Numbered from the stretch's first letter, positions 37,106 through 45,359 are shown. The stretch is DNA of 60,989 nucleotides from Streptococcus sp. CSL10205-OR2 (GCF_025660655.1 NZ_JAOTIN010000011.1:1-60989), one strand, 5' to 3'. Numbers and translations are program-made. The notes: generated by a model from the letters alone, not told the origin.

Positions 37106-38437
37106 TTAGTTCATTATTAATTCCTGAGTGAAGGTATGGTTTGAACTCGTTGTATTTAAGCTAATATCTGGGTATTTAGACAAAATATTTTTAACATTTG
37201 ACAATCCAATCCCCCTATCAGAACCTTTGGTAGAAATGCCATACTGAAAGATTTCCTTGGTATTTACCTTGTTCTCAGAAGTGCTATTTTCAATCACTAA
37301 AATCTTCTGATTGGCTTCTTCAAAATAAGCAAAACGAAGGATTACTTCGTCAGACATCTGACTTGCTTCAATGGCATTATCCAAAAACACCGAAAGAATG
37401 GTTAGAAAGTCAACTAATTCCATTTTAGAGACATCTATCGGGTCAGGCACTTCAACAAAAATATTTATCTCTTGGGTTTGTGCCTCAATCAACTTTGCTG
37501 ATACCAAGCTTTTCATAGCAGTGTTGTTTAAGTTAGAAAGATGGGCAATATCATACTTACTCTGATAAAATTTTTTATCTGATTCTGCTAACACTGACTT
37601 GTAAATCGTTTCTATTGACTCTATATCCTTACTTTTAATTGCTTCATTAAAACTGACTAAAATATTGGTGTAGTCATGCCTAAAACTCCTAATTTCCTTA
37701 TACAAGGCTTCAATATGTTGACTATAAGAAGTTAAATCTTTTATCTGACTGTCTTTTCTTTCAGCCAATTCTCTTTCCCTATTTTTCTTGGCAAGATAGT
37801 TGATTTGAAAGACAATTCCAATAATAAAAATAAAGTAAAAATTTAGCAAATGTCTTCTAATGTATACCAAATCAATAGAAGTATAAAATTGATTGCCTTC
37901 CATCAAAAAAATTAAATTTGCGATTGTATATGTAGATAAAGCATATACGATTAAAGAACCATTAAAAACCTTAAAGAGTTTTTGCAAGTCCTTTTGATAG
38001 TCTAATCGATTATTAATCTCCTTAAACTCAATTCTAAATAGCTTTAGAAAACCAAAACAAAGAGCGACTGCTAAAATATTATCGATCCACTCAGACCAAT
38101 AAAAATTATACCATTGGTCTGCTGTTAATTTAAATAAGAAACGATTATAGAGATTTGAAAAATTACCAAATATTTCAAAAAAAACAAAGGGAAATAGACT
38201 GTAGAAAAAATACTTAATCCAGTTCCACTGATATTTTCGTCTTACAAAAAAGAGGGCAATCGGTAAGAAAAAAATCTCCCCCCAAAAAACAAGGTCATAG
38301 TTAAGAGCATAAATCCCCAAAAAAATAAAGGGGAGCGATAAAAAATAAGGATTTAACCTTTGATTAGTAATATAGGATAAAATCAATAGTCTAAAAATCC
38401 AACTAATGAAAAATATGCCTTCAAATTCTAATGTCAT
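37106..38437 (-). CDS. Blp/Com-type sensor histidine kinase (HPK10)
   Basis: 443 residues. Six or seven N-terminal membrane segments (1-225), coiled linker, phosphoacceptor box FRHDYTN (His near 252), and a GHKL ATPase domain with N-box DNAIEAS and GIGLSNVKNIL. This is the architecture of peptide-pheromone receptors such as BlpH, ComD, SilB and AgrC. Start overlaps the regulator stop by 4 bases. No pheromone precursor with a double-glycine leader was recognised in the island, so the inducer may come from elsewhere or from other strains. Confidence 0.88.
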   Translation of the reverse strand: MTLEFEGIFFISWIFRLLILSYITNQRLNPYFLSLPFIFLGIYALNYDLVFWGEIFFLPIALFFVRRKYQWNWIKYFFYSLFPFVFFEIFGNFSNLYNRFLFKLTADQWYNFYWSEWIDNILAVALCFGFLKLFRIEFKEINNRLDYQKDLQKLFKVFNGSLIVYALSTYTIANLIFLMEGNQFYTSIDLVYIRRHLLNFYFIFIIGIVFQINYLAKKNRERELAERKDSQIKDLTSYSQHIEALYKEIRSFRHDYTNILVSFNEAIKSKDIESIETIYKSVLAESDKKFYQSKYDIAHLSNLNNTAMKSLVSAKLIEAQTQEINIFVEVPDPIDVSKMELVDFLTILSVFLDNAIEASQMSDEVILRFAYFEEANQKILVIENSTSENKVNTKEIFQYGISTKGSDRGIGLSNVKNILSKYPDISLNTTSSNHTFTQELIMN

Positions 38438-39171
38438 CTCTTTTCAACCCTCTCAATCAACCCTTTCAGTTTTAACCGCGATACAAAGCAAGATTCATCA
38501 TTTTCAAAAAAGACCAAATGATTTTGTCGATCAATCTTCACCACATTTTCTGGGTTAACAACATAGGCTCTATGACTTTGGTAGAGTCGCTTGTCAGCTT
38601 TAGCGATATCAGAGACCTTACCATAAAACTCCATGTGTCCTTTTTTAGTCGTTAAAACAACCTTGTGAATAGTGGAGGACGTTTCAAAATATAAAATATC
38701 TGAAAAAGGCACTTGAATCTGAGAGTGATCTGATTTAAACCGAAAAGAGTCTGCTGCAACTGTTTGATTAACACTTTTTGCAGCATGCAGTAATACTGAG
38801 GATATCGCCTCCTGAAAGTCATTGTCACTTAAGCCTTTATCAATAAAATCTAAGGCTGACACTCTGTATTTATAAGTAATCGGCATAAACTCTGAATGAG
38901 TCGTTACAAAGACAATCGAAGCGCTCGGGTCTTTAGCTCTAATTTCTCTAGCAATCTCCATCCCTTTTTTCTCTTCTCCTTTGATTTCAATATCTAAAAA
39001 GAAAAATTGATGATTCCCTGTTTCTGTGATGGCTTCTAAAAGTTGTTGCGGTTTACCAAAGATTTCTAGGCGTCTATACTTCAAACCATTATCAGACATC
39101 GTTTTTTTAATGGCTGTTTCTAAACGCGTTTGCTGAAAAAAATCATCCTCTAAGACAAAAATATTTAGCAT
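38434..39171 (-). CDS. LytTR-family response regulator (BlpR/SilA-like)
   Basis: 245 residues, exactly the BlpR/ComE size. Receiver 1-130 with acidic pair E8/D9/D10, phosphoacceptor D60 in FFFLDIEI, T in VFVTTHSE and K in DFIDKGLS. LytTR DNA-binding domain from about 145 to the end with YQSHRAYVVNPENV. It resembles BlpR closely from the start (IFVLEDDFFQQTR). Phosphorylated by the adjacent kinase and expected to bind tandem repeats near the promoters of the island. Confidence 0.9.
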   Translation of the reverse strand: MLNIFVLEDDFFQQTRLETAIKKTMSDNGLKYRRLEIFGKPQQLLEAITETGNHQFFFLDIEIKGEEKKGMEIAREIRAKDPSASIVFVTTHSEFMPITYKYRVSALDFIDKGLSDNDFQEAISSVLLHAAKSVNQTVAADSFRFKSDHSQIQVPFSDILYFETSSTIHKVVLTTKKGHMEFYGKVSDIAKADKRLYQSHRAYVVNPENVVKIDRQNHLVFFENDESCFVSRLKLKGLIERVEKR

Positions 39172-39195
39172 TATTCTACTACCTCTTGTGATTTG

Positions 39196-39528
39196 TTATA
39201 AATTTTTCCATTCTCTCAAAACATCTGTCATATGTCGTCTTGAACATTCTATTGGTTCTATCTGATGATTATCAAATATCATTTGACGATTGAGACTATC
39301 AATCGCCTCTACCCGTCTTAAATTGACAAGATATTTTTTATGACAACGCTTAAATGTTAAAGTTGTCCTATCTTCAATAGCTTTTAGTTTTCCATACGAT
39401 TGATATGTTTCTTTATCCGTGACAAATTCTAAGACCCGAGGGCGATTTTCTATCGTACCAATGTATAAAATATCAATCATATTAATTTTAACATTTATTT
39501 TATCTTTTTTAACAATGATATAGTCCAT
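39196..39528 (-). CDS. stand-alone LytTR DNA-binding protein
   Basis: 110 residues, consisting only of a LytTR domain (about 5-105; TFKRCHKKYLVNLRRVEAID). It has no receiver and no membrane segment. It is first gene of the regulator operon (24 bases before the response regulator). Single-domain LytTR proteins in streptococci (HdrR/BrsR type) usually pair with a membrane inhibitor, which is missing here; instead a lone receiver is encoded divergently at 39730-40113. Good GGAGAGG site. Confidence 0.75.
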   Translation of the reverse strand: MDYIIVKKDKINVKINMIDILYIGTIENRPRVLEFVTDKETYQSYGKLKAIEDRTTLTFKRCHKKYLVNLRRVEAIDSLNRQMIFDNHQIEPIECSRRHMTDVLREWKNL

Positions 39529-39729
39529 AATCCTCTCCTTATAATATTTTTTATCATAACAAAGAAAATACGATAACTAGCCACCATGTCATAAATGGTT
39601 AATTAGTGGTAACGAACGGCATTAATATACCATTCATTATAAGAAACAATCTATTCACTACATCAAGGAAATGCTAATAAAGAAACATGATAAAATGAAA
39701 TAACAGCAACTAAGATAGAAAGGAAAACG
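39529..39729. promoter_or_regulatory. divergent regulatory region
   Basis: 201 bases between the lone LytTR gene and the lone receiver gene. Contains AATGGTTA (39593-39600) opposite TACCATTCATTATAAG (39630-39645), an inverted arrangement whose ACCATTCA part resembles BlpR-type boxes. A TATAAT lies within the latter on the minus strand. It is a plausible shared control site. Confidence 0.4.
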
Positions 39730-40113
39730 ATGATTTATCTCATAAAACCAGTATGGTATCAAAGTCAGTTGATAACAATTATCCAAAATTACCTAAAAGA
39801 AAAACATCCCAATAAAAAATTAATCATAAAAAGAAATTATACTCATCAACCACTAAATGAGACTAATACCTATATTGTTATCAATGATCCAAAATTGATC
39901 ACTTGGGATGGTCTTGAGATATCTAAAAACATAAGATTGTATGAACCACAAGCCTTATTAATTCTTGCTTCAACAGAAATCGACCATAACAAATTCTTCA
40001 AAAGTCATGTAGGTTTTTTCGGAATTATTGACATCAAAAATCTTTCCAAGAAAGCTATTCAAAATGATATAGAAGACAGTATCAAACTATTAGACAATCA
40101 ATCTAATGTATAA
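39730..40113 (+). CDS. stand-alone receiver-like protein
   Basis: 127 residues aligning over its whole length with a response-regulator receiver. The segment IVINDPKLITWDGLEISKNIR places an Asp exactly seven residues before the Asp-Gly of the usual LLDxxxPxxDG loop. A Ser/Thr (LILASTEID) and a Lys (IIDIKNLSKK) sit at the other conserved spots. The N-terminal acidic pair is missing (MIYLIKPVW), so phosphorylation may be impaired. No output domain. It points away from the LytTR gene. Ends at a hairpin inside the right boundary of the island. Assignment is by eye. Confidence 0.5.
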   Translation: MIYLIKPVWYQSQLITIIQNYLKEKHPNKKLIIKRNYTHQPLNETNTYIVINDPKLITWDGLEISKNIRLYEPQALLILASTEIDHNKFFKSHVGFFGIIDIKNLSKKAIQNDIEDSIKLLDNQSNV

Positions 40114-40152
40114 ACGGACGCTTTACTTTTTGAGAAAACGTCCGCTTTTTTT
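40113..40152 (+). terminator. terminator at the right island edge
   Basis: CGGACG (40115-40120) pairs with CGTCCG (40139-40144) across an 18-base loop, followed by a T-run. The 3' arm belongs to the right copy of the 55-bp repeat. Confidence 0.65.
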
Positions 40153-40189
40153 ATTTTTTAAAGTAAGCCTTATAATCTGAGACAATGAT
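40135..40189. repeat. 55-bp direct repeat, right copy (native symporter tail)
   Basis: The original copy, containing the last 12 codons of the symporter gene. The distance to the left copy is exactly 5,900 bases. Confidence 0.92.
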
Positions 40190-41479
40190 GGGTGATAATA
40201 ATAAAATAGCAATCAAGTTTGGCATCGCCATTAAGGCATTCGCAATGTCTGCGATAATCCAGATGATTTCCAGTTCCAAAAAGCCACCAAGTAAAATCAT
40301 TGCAACAAAAATAATGCGATATGGCAAGATAAATTTAGCACCAAACAAGAAATTGATACAACGTTCACCATAATAACTCCAACCAAGAATGGTGGTAAAA
40401 GCAAATAATATCAAACAAATGGTTAATATTGTTGTTCCAATGGGACCAAAATTATCAGAAAAAATCGATTGCGTTAACACAGCGCCATTCAAATCACCCT
40501 GCCAAGAACTCGTTACAAGAATAGCAAACCCAGTCAGATGACAAATAATCAAGGTATCAATAAAGGTTCCTGTCATTGAAATAAGCCCCTGCTCAACAGG
40601 CTGATTGGATTTAGCGGCCGCAGCAGCAATTGGTGCTGACCCTAAACCCGATTCATTTGAAAAAATCCCTCGAGCAATACCAGACTGCATGGCGATGACC
40701 ATACTAGCACCCAAAAAACCACCTGTTGCGGCATGTCCTGTGAAAGCAGACTGCCAAATCAAGTGAATGGTTGGCAAAATGCGATCAGCATGCATTGCTA
40801 TAATAATGATGGTTGTCAAGATATAAAAACCTGCCATCAAAGGGACAACTTTTGAAGAAACACTTGAAATAGACCTAATCCCTCCAAAAATGATGAGTCC
40901 CGTTAAAATGGCTAATAAGAAAGACGTCCAATAAGAAGGTAATTCAAAGTTATTTTGAACAGCTTCTGTAATCGCATTAACCTGAGTAAAGCTACCAATC
41001 CCAAAAAGAGCTGCCAAGACACCACTAAAAGCAAAAAATTGTGCCAGCGGTTTCCACTTGGGACCAATCCCCTTAACAATATAATACATGGGACCACCAG
41101 AATAATCGCCATTACTTTCTTTTTGACGGTATTTGATGGCAAGAAATCCTTCTGCATACTTGGTAGCCATTCCTAAAAACCCTGCCAGTAACATCCAAAA
41201 TAAAGCACCTGGCCCACCCATTTTAATAGCTGTTGCGACACCCACGATATTGCCCGTTCCAACTGTTGCTGCTAAGGCTGTGCTTAAAGCCGCAAAACTA
41301 GAAATCTCACCACTAGCATCGCTATCTTGTGGTTGAGCAATCAAGGCAAAGGCTGTTTTTAAGCGAAACAATTGGAACCATTTCAAGCGAAAACTAAGGT
41401 AAATCCCTGTTCCTAACAATAATACTAAAAGAGGTGGCCCCCAAATCAAACTATCTAAATCCTTCAAAAACGGTAACAT
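40151..41479 (-). CDS. alanine/glycine:cation symporter (AGCS family)
   Basis: 442 residues with about ten membrane segments. AGCS signatures include GTGNIVGVATAI near 75, GGPMYYIVKGIG, and GIARGIFSNESGLGSAPIAAA. It imports alanine or glycine with sodium. The upstream leader contains a glycine riboswitch followed by an intrinsic terminator, so glycine directly controls its transcription. Its 3' end is duplicated at 34235-34289. Start has GGAG. Confidence 0.92.
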   Translation of the reverse strand: MLPFLKDLDSLIWGPPLLVLLLGTGIYLSFRLKWFQLFRLKTAFALIAQPQDSDASGEISSFAALSTALAATVGTGNIVGVATAIKMGGPGALFWMLLAGFLGMATKYAEGFLAIKYRQKESNGDYSGGPMYYIVKGIGPKWKPLAQFFAFSGVLAALFGIGSFTQVNAITEAVQNNFELPSYWTSFLLAILTGLIIFGGIRSISSVSSKVVPLMAGFYILTTIIIIAMHADRILPTIHLIWQSAFTGHAATGGFLGASMVIAMQSGIARGIFSNESGLGSAPIAAAAAKSNQPVEQGLISMTGTFIDTLIICHLTGFAILVTSSWQGDLNGAVLTQSIFSDNFGPIGTTILTICLILFAFTTILGWSYYGERCINFLFGAKFILPYRIIFVAMILLGGFLELEIIWIIADIANALMAMPNLIAILLLSPIIVSDYKAYFKK

Positions 41480-41518
41480 ATCTTCTCCTTCTACCTAAAA
41501 AATAATAAACAACAACAC

Positions 41519-41549
41519 AAAAAGGCAACTAACCAATAGATGCCTTTTT
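41519..41549 (-). terminator. riboswitch-linked terminator before the symporter
   Basis: AAAAAGGCA pairs with TGCCTTTTT around a 13-base loop, T-run on the minus strand, 40 bases before the symporter ATG. It is the probable expression platform. Confidence 0.75.
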
Positions 41550-41639
41550 TTCTGAAGTGACTAAACGAAAAGATAATACAAAAACGTCAGAAAAACGCTG
41601 TTTTTCTTTTGACATTTCTTTAGTAATACTTATGTTTAT

Positions 41640-41822
41640 TCTGTCCTTTTGCCTGAGAGATTGAGCGTTAGCCTTGCCCCTTCGGCGCCTGTTCTAAGAT
41701 GACAATCATCTCAACAAGTCTCTCCAGAAGTCCATCAGTTTTCAGTCCCGCTTACTATAAGCACCTGAGAGTTTAGCTCCTTCGGCGAAAATCGTGAATG
41801 ATTCTCTTCTCCTGAACAACGT
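41640..41822 (-). promoter_or_regulatory. glycine riboswitch, tandem aptamers
   Basis: On the minus strand two glycine-aptamer cores follow each other. Each has a GGAGAGA-type opening, the conserved CGCCGAAGG core, and a closing CTCTCAGG (around 41770-41815 and 41645-41735). The second ends in CAGGCAAAAGGAC, the classic gcvT-type tail. Located between a promoter (41844-41872) and a terminator, upstream of an amino-acid symporter. Confidence 0.9.
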
Positions 41823-41843
41823 CTATTGGATATAATTTTTTTA

Positions 41844-41872
41844 ATCATAACGAAAAAAACAACAAATGTCAA
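41844..41872 (-). promoter_or_regulatory. promoter of riboswitch-symporter transcript
   Basis: Minus strand TTGACA (41872-41867), a 17-base spacer, TATGAT (41849-41844). Confidence 0.8.
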
Positions 41873-41961
41873 GGGATGCTAAAATGAAACCTGTTACTCG
41901 ATTGATTATCTTTACTGCCAGAACAAGCAAATGGGCAAAGCTACAAAACTCTCGTCATTTC

Positions 41962-41990
41962 TTGTCTTACCAACAAAACTATACTATAAT
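41962..41990 (+). promoter_or_regulatory. promoter of the S66 peptidase gene
   Basis: TTGTCT (41962-41967), a 17-base spacer, TATAAT (41985-41990), 28 bases before the ATG. Confidence 0.8.
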
Positions 41991-42018
41991 AACCCTAAGA
42001 CTTCCAAGGAGAGTATTT

Positions 42019-43056
42019 ATGATTAAAACCATTGAAATTATCAGTTTATCTAGAGGCATTTTAGGGGAAGATTTTATCAAGCATGAACTTGATTTGGGTG
42101 TGAAACGTTTGAAGCAACTAGACATAACCGTTACTTTTTCTAAACACGCTTTAAAAGGGGTTGACTTTCTGGACAAGCATCCTGAAAAAAGAGCAGAGGA
42201 TCTTTTGGCTGCCTTTAAAAATGAAACGGTTGATATGATTTTGTGTGCCATTGGTGGAGATGATACCTATCGGTTGCTCCCTTATCTCTTTGACAAGGAT
42301 GAGTTAAAACAGGTCGTTAATCAAAAGCCATTCCTTGGCTTTTCTGATACCACCATTAACCACTTGATGCTGCATCAACTTGGTATCAAAACCTTTTATG
42401 GTCAGGCTTTCCTACCGGATGTGGCTGAACTCGACAAAGAAATGTTGCCCTATTCGCAAAAATACTTTAAAGAATTACTTGAAACAAAGACTATTTCTGA
42501 GATTAAACCAAGTGAGGTTTGGTACGAAGAGCGCACAGATTTTAGCCCTAAAGCCTTGGGTACTAAGCGTCAAAGTCATCCAAATCAGGGTTGGGAGTTA
42601 CTGCAAGGAGAGAGTACTTTCTCAGGGAAAATCCTTGGCGGTTGCCTAGAATCCCTCTATGGTTTATTTGACGATACAAGACACAGCGATTCGCCAATCC
42701 TGGCTAAAAAATACCAGCTCTTCCCAGATCTCTCTGACTGGCAAGGGAGAATTCTCCTACTTGAAACCAGCGAAGAAAAACCAAGTCCAAATCTCTTTCA
42801 AAAAATGCTTGAAACGCTCAAAGAAACAGGCATCTTTTCTGTTGTAAACGGCATTCTAGTTGGTAAGCCAATGGATGACACTTACTATGAAGAGTATAAA
42901 CAAATATTAGTTGACGTGATTGACAATCCTTCTCTGCCAATTCTTTATAACCTTAATGTTGGGCATGCCACACCACGCGCCATTGTGCCATTTGGAGTAC
43001 ATGCAAGCGTCGATGCCAAAGAGCAAGTGATTAGATTTAAAAACAAAGATGAATAA
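42019..43056 (+). CDS. S66-family (LD-carboxypeptidase/MccF-like) protein
   Basis: 345 residues from the ATG at 42019 (AAGGAG); longer in-frame starts lie upstream of the promoter. The family includes muropeptide LD-carboxypeptidases and MccF self-immunity enzymes. The nucleophile elbow region reads IGGDDTYRLLPYL, with Thr83 where a Ser nucleophile is expected; FSDTTINHLML, the C-terminal LLLETSEE (catalytic Glu region) and NVGHATPRAIVPFG (catalytic His) are kept. Whether Thr83 is active or the enzyme is inert cannot be told. Confidence 0.82.
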   Translation: MIKTIEIISLSRGILGEDFIKHELDLGVKRLKQLDITVTFSKHALKGVDFLDKHPEKRAEDLLAAFKNETVDMILCAIGGDDTYRLLPYLFDKDELKQVVNQKPFLGFSDTTINHLMLHQLGIKTFYGQAFLPDVAELDKEMLPYSQKYFKELLETKTISEIKPSEVWYEERTDFSPKALGTKRQSHPNQGWELLQGESTFSGKILGGCLESLYGLFDDTRHSDSPILAKKYQLFPDLSDWQGRILLLETSEEKPSPNLFQKMLETLKETGIFSVVNGILVGKPMDDTYYEEYKQILVDVIDNPSLPILYNLNVGHATPRAIVPFGVHASVDAKEQVIRFKNKDE

Positions 43057-43129
43057 CTAAACCCTATTTTTAAAATAACACTAGGACAATATGTTGATAA
43101 CACAAACACAAATTTATGGAGGCATCAAA

Positions 43130-43579
43130 ATGACAGACAACATCAAAAACTACTGGGAAACATTCTGTACAGAAAAAAATATTCCAATAGACACTCCCTA
43201 TGAGGCATGGGCTTTTGGCAACACGAAAGAAATGGCTGATGACTTGGCTAATTTAGTAGATAAAAAAATAAAAACAGCGACAACCTCTGCCTATGAACTC
43301 TATGAAAACGATGATCCTCTGCCAAAGGTGGGAGAATATAATATTATTTTAAATGGCTCAAACGAGCCAGTTTGTGTGACACAAACAAAGTTAGTCTATA
43401 TTGTCCCTTATTATTTGGTCTCTCCAGAGCATGCTTGGCATGAAGGAGAAGGTGACAGAAGCTATAACTATTGGAGAAAAGTTCATGACCGCTTTTTTGA
43501 ACAAGAATATCAAAGGTTTGGGAAAACATTTTATGAACAGGCACCAATGATCTGTGAAGTCTTTGAAAAAGTGTCTTAA
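43130..43579 (+). CDS. ASCH-domain protein
   Basis: 149 residues from the ATG at 43130 with GGAGG. ASCH (PUA-like, RNA-binding) pattern: WAFGNTKEMADDLANLV, KTATTSAYELYE, GEYNIILNGSNEPVCVTQT, then EGDRSYNYWRKVHDRFF. Free-standing ASCH proteins are thought to act in RNA metabolism or as deaminase-like amidohydrolases; function unassigned here. Cytoplasmic, single gene. Confidence 0.82.
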   Translation: MTDNIKNYWETFCTEKNIPIDTPYEAWAFGNTKEMADDLANLVDKKIKTATTSAYELYENDDPLPKVGEYNIILNGSNEPVCVTQTKLVYIVPYYLVSPEHAWHEGEGDRSYNYWRKVHDRFFEQEYQRFGKTFYEQAPMICEVFEKVS

Positions 43580-43908
43580 TCATAAACAATGGAAAAAAAT
43601 AATATCATTCTAAAAACAGCAAAAAAAATAAAAATTCTTCATTTCATCTCAAAAAAATTTTTCATTTAGGAAAATCTCTTAAAAGACCGTCAAATCTGGG
43701 TTTCCCTCTATTAATAGACATTGTTTTTTCAACAAAATAACGAAAAATAATATTTTTTTATCAAAAAACGATAAAAAAGTGTTGCAATTCAAAAAAATTG
43801 TGCTATACTATATTTATCGAAAAACAATAAATATATTTCGATAAAGAGATAAGAAGAGCTCACCTTATGTCTAATTAAAAAAAATATATTGAAATAGAGG
43901 AATAAAAA
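43580..43908 (+). promoter_or_regulatory. promoter and twin operators of the DUF2975-Xre operon
   Basis: TTGCAA (43782-43787), a 16-base spacer and extended -10 TGCTATACT (43801-43809). Two 17-base near-palindromes flank the promoter: TTATCAAAAAACGATAA (43758-43774) and TTATCGAAAAACAATAA (43814-43830). A further half site TTTCGATAAA (43836-43845) follows. They are probable binding sites of the operon's own Xre protein. 43580-43750 is AT-rich with nothing else seen. Confidence 0.7.
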
Positions 43909-44388
43909 ATGAAAACAACTAAATTCACTGCCCTTGTTAAAGGATTCATCACATTAGCTGCTACTATTGCCATCGTCATTCTCAGCATTATCAGTATTGC
44001 CTCCCTTGTCCTACTGTTTGGACAAGTTGATCTCTCACAACTGTTACCTGCAGGCGTTGAAACAACTTTCTCAGCTCAAAATGCTTGGGGTGGTCCTAAT
44101 GCTTACGTTCTTACCCTTGTGGCTGGTAACACTCTCATGACTTATGGACTTATCAAACTCAAACAATTCATCACTTCTTTCAACCCAAGTGAGTTAATCT
44201 CAGATAAAACAGCATTATTCTTGCAAAAAGGCGCTCTTTTGATGGCTGTTGTTGGCCTTATTCAAGGCATTACTGAATTTACTGCTAATCCTAATCACAT
44301 CATCGTCAATCTTGGTATTGCTGTTTGGTTATTGATAGCCAGCAAAGTGATTACTTACATCAAAAACCATACCAAACAACAAGCCTAA
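43909..44388 (+). CDS. DUF2975 membrane protein 1
   Basis: 159 residues with four hydrophobic segments (about 12-36, 58-82, 102-125, 130-150). Layout and pairing with a small Xre regulator fit the DUF2975 family (Bacillus YoaS type), of unknown function. GAGG site precedes the ATG. First of three genes, transcribed from 43801-43809; followed by a paralogue after 36 bases. Confidence 0.75.
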   Translation: MKTTKFTALVKGFITLAATIAIVILSIISIASLVLLFGQVDLSQLLPAGVETTFSAQNAWGGPNAYVLTLVAGNTLMTYGLIKLKQFITSFNPSELISDKTALFLQKGALLMAVVGLIQGITEFTANPNHIIVNLGIAVWLLIASKVITYIKNHTKQQA

Positions 44389-44424
44389 TTAATACAACAA
44401 AACACTAGAAAAGAGGACACCATA

Positions 44425-44901
44425 GTGACTAAAGAAAACACCTACTTAAGATATATCCTTGGTTTTATCAATATCTTACTCATCATACTAGCCATCTCAC
44501 TTGTTTTTGCCACAATCTTTTTTGCCCTTGGCATTACAAATATTGATCTTTTTAACAATGCTGATATGAGTTTTACGATGTCTTTAAAAGACGCTAGTCC
44601 TTTAGCCACTCTCTTAAATCTAGCCAATAGCTATATTATTCTCTTTGTCCTTTATTGTGTTCGACAATTTTTCAAAAATATTATAGCCGATGAAATTTTT
44701 GTTAAACAAAATGTTCTCTTGTCAAAACGTGTTGCACTCCTTTTAGTGATTGCATCGTTCTTTGGAAATGGTATTTTCCAATTCCAAGATTACTCCTTTT
44801 TCAATCCTACTTATATTATCACTGCTCTTGTTGTTTGGACACTTTCAAAAATATTAGAAAAAGCAAATGACATCGCAGCCGAAAATGAATTTACTATCTA
44901 G
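44425..44901 (+). CDS. DUF2975 membrane protein 2
   Basis: 158 residues, four hydrophobic segments, same topology as the preceding gene and probably a diverged paralogue. GTG start at 44425 with GAGG about 9 bases before. 13 bases separate it from the regulator gene. The two membrane proteins may form a hetero-oligomer; inference. Confidence 0.72.
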   Translation: MTKENTYLRYILGFINILLIILAISLVFATIFFALGITNIDLFNNADMSFTMSLKDASPLATLLNLANSYIILFVLYCVRQFFKNIIADEIFVKQNVLLSKRVALLLVIASFFGNGIFQFQDYSFFNPTYIITALVVWTLSKILEKANDIAAENEFTI

Positions 44902-44914
44902 AAAGGAGTAAACG

Positions 44915-45121
44915 ATGATTGTTGTTAATCTAGACGTTGAACTTGCCAAAAAGAAAATGCGCTCAGGAGATCTGGCAGAACGCATTGGTATTACTCCTGC
45001 CAACCTGTCCATTTTAAAAACAGGTAAGGCAAAAGCCATCCGTTTTTCAACCTTAGAAGCCATCTGTAAGGAATTAGACTGCCAGCCTGGTGATATTCTT
45101 GAATACGTGCCAGACGAATGA
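44915..45121 (+). CDS. Xre-family regulator (YozG-like)
   Basis: 68 residues, a single Cro/CI-type helix-turn-helix (SGDLAERIGITPANLSILKTGKAKAIRFSTL region, about 18-48) and the family-typical ending LDCQPGDILEYVPDE. In DUF2975 operons this small protein represses the operon. The two 17-bp operators upstream fit autoregulation. AAAGGAG site. Confidence 0.88.
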   Translation: MIVVNLDVELAKKKMRSGDLAERIGITPANLSILKTGKAKAIRFSTLEAICKELDCQPGDILEYVPDE

Positions 45122-45209
45122 TAAGAACCAATCGATGACACTGGAACAACAATGCCACATTTTGATGATTATTATAAACGTCTAATCGAGAGATTAAGTA
45201 GACTATGAT

Positions 45210-45231
45210 AGGCTGATAAATCAGCCTTTTT
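45210..45231 (+). terminator. terminator of the DUF2975-Xre operon
   Basis: AGGCTGA-TAAA-TCAGCCT followed by TTTT. Confidence 0.85.
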
Positions 45232-45330
45232 ATAGCTCTACTTTTTTGTATAGACACTGAAATCACAATATCGTATCTCTATCAAATGACCAATTGTTAG
45301 CTTCTTCTCTTTTTTAATAACCCGTATCAA

Positions 45331-45359
45331 TTGTAATCAGAGACTATTCACGTTATAAT
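45331..45359 (+). promoter_or_regulatory. promoter of the DUF6110-ATPase operon
   Basis: TTGTAA (45331-45336), a 17-base spacer, TATAAT (45354-45359). Confidence 0.8.

Noticed and set aside
41866..42018. Longer N-terminus for the S66 protein
   Set aside because: It would start upstream of a strong promoter and overlap the riboswitch promoter; the ATG at 42019 has AAGGAG and gives the family start.
45151..45207. 18-codon ORF after the Xre gene
   Set aside because: No ribosome binding site; likely part of the 3' untranslated region before the terminator.
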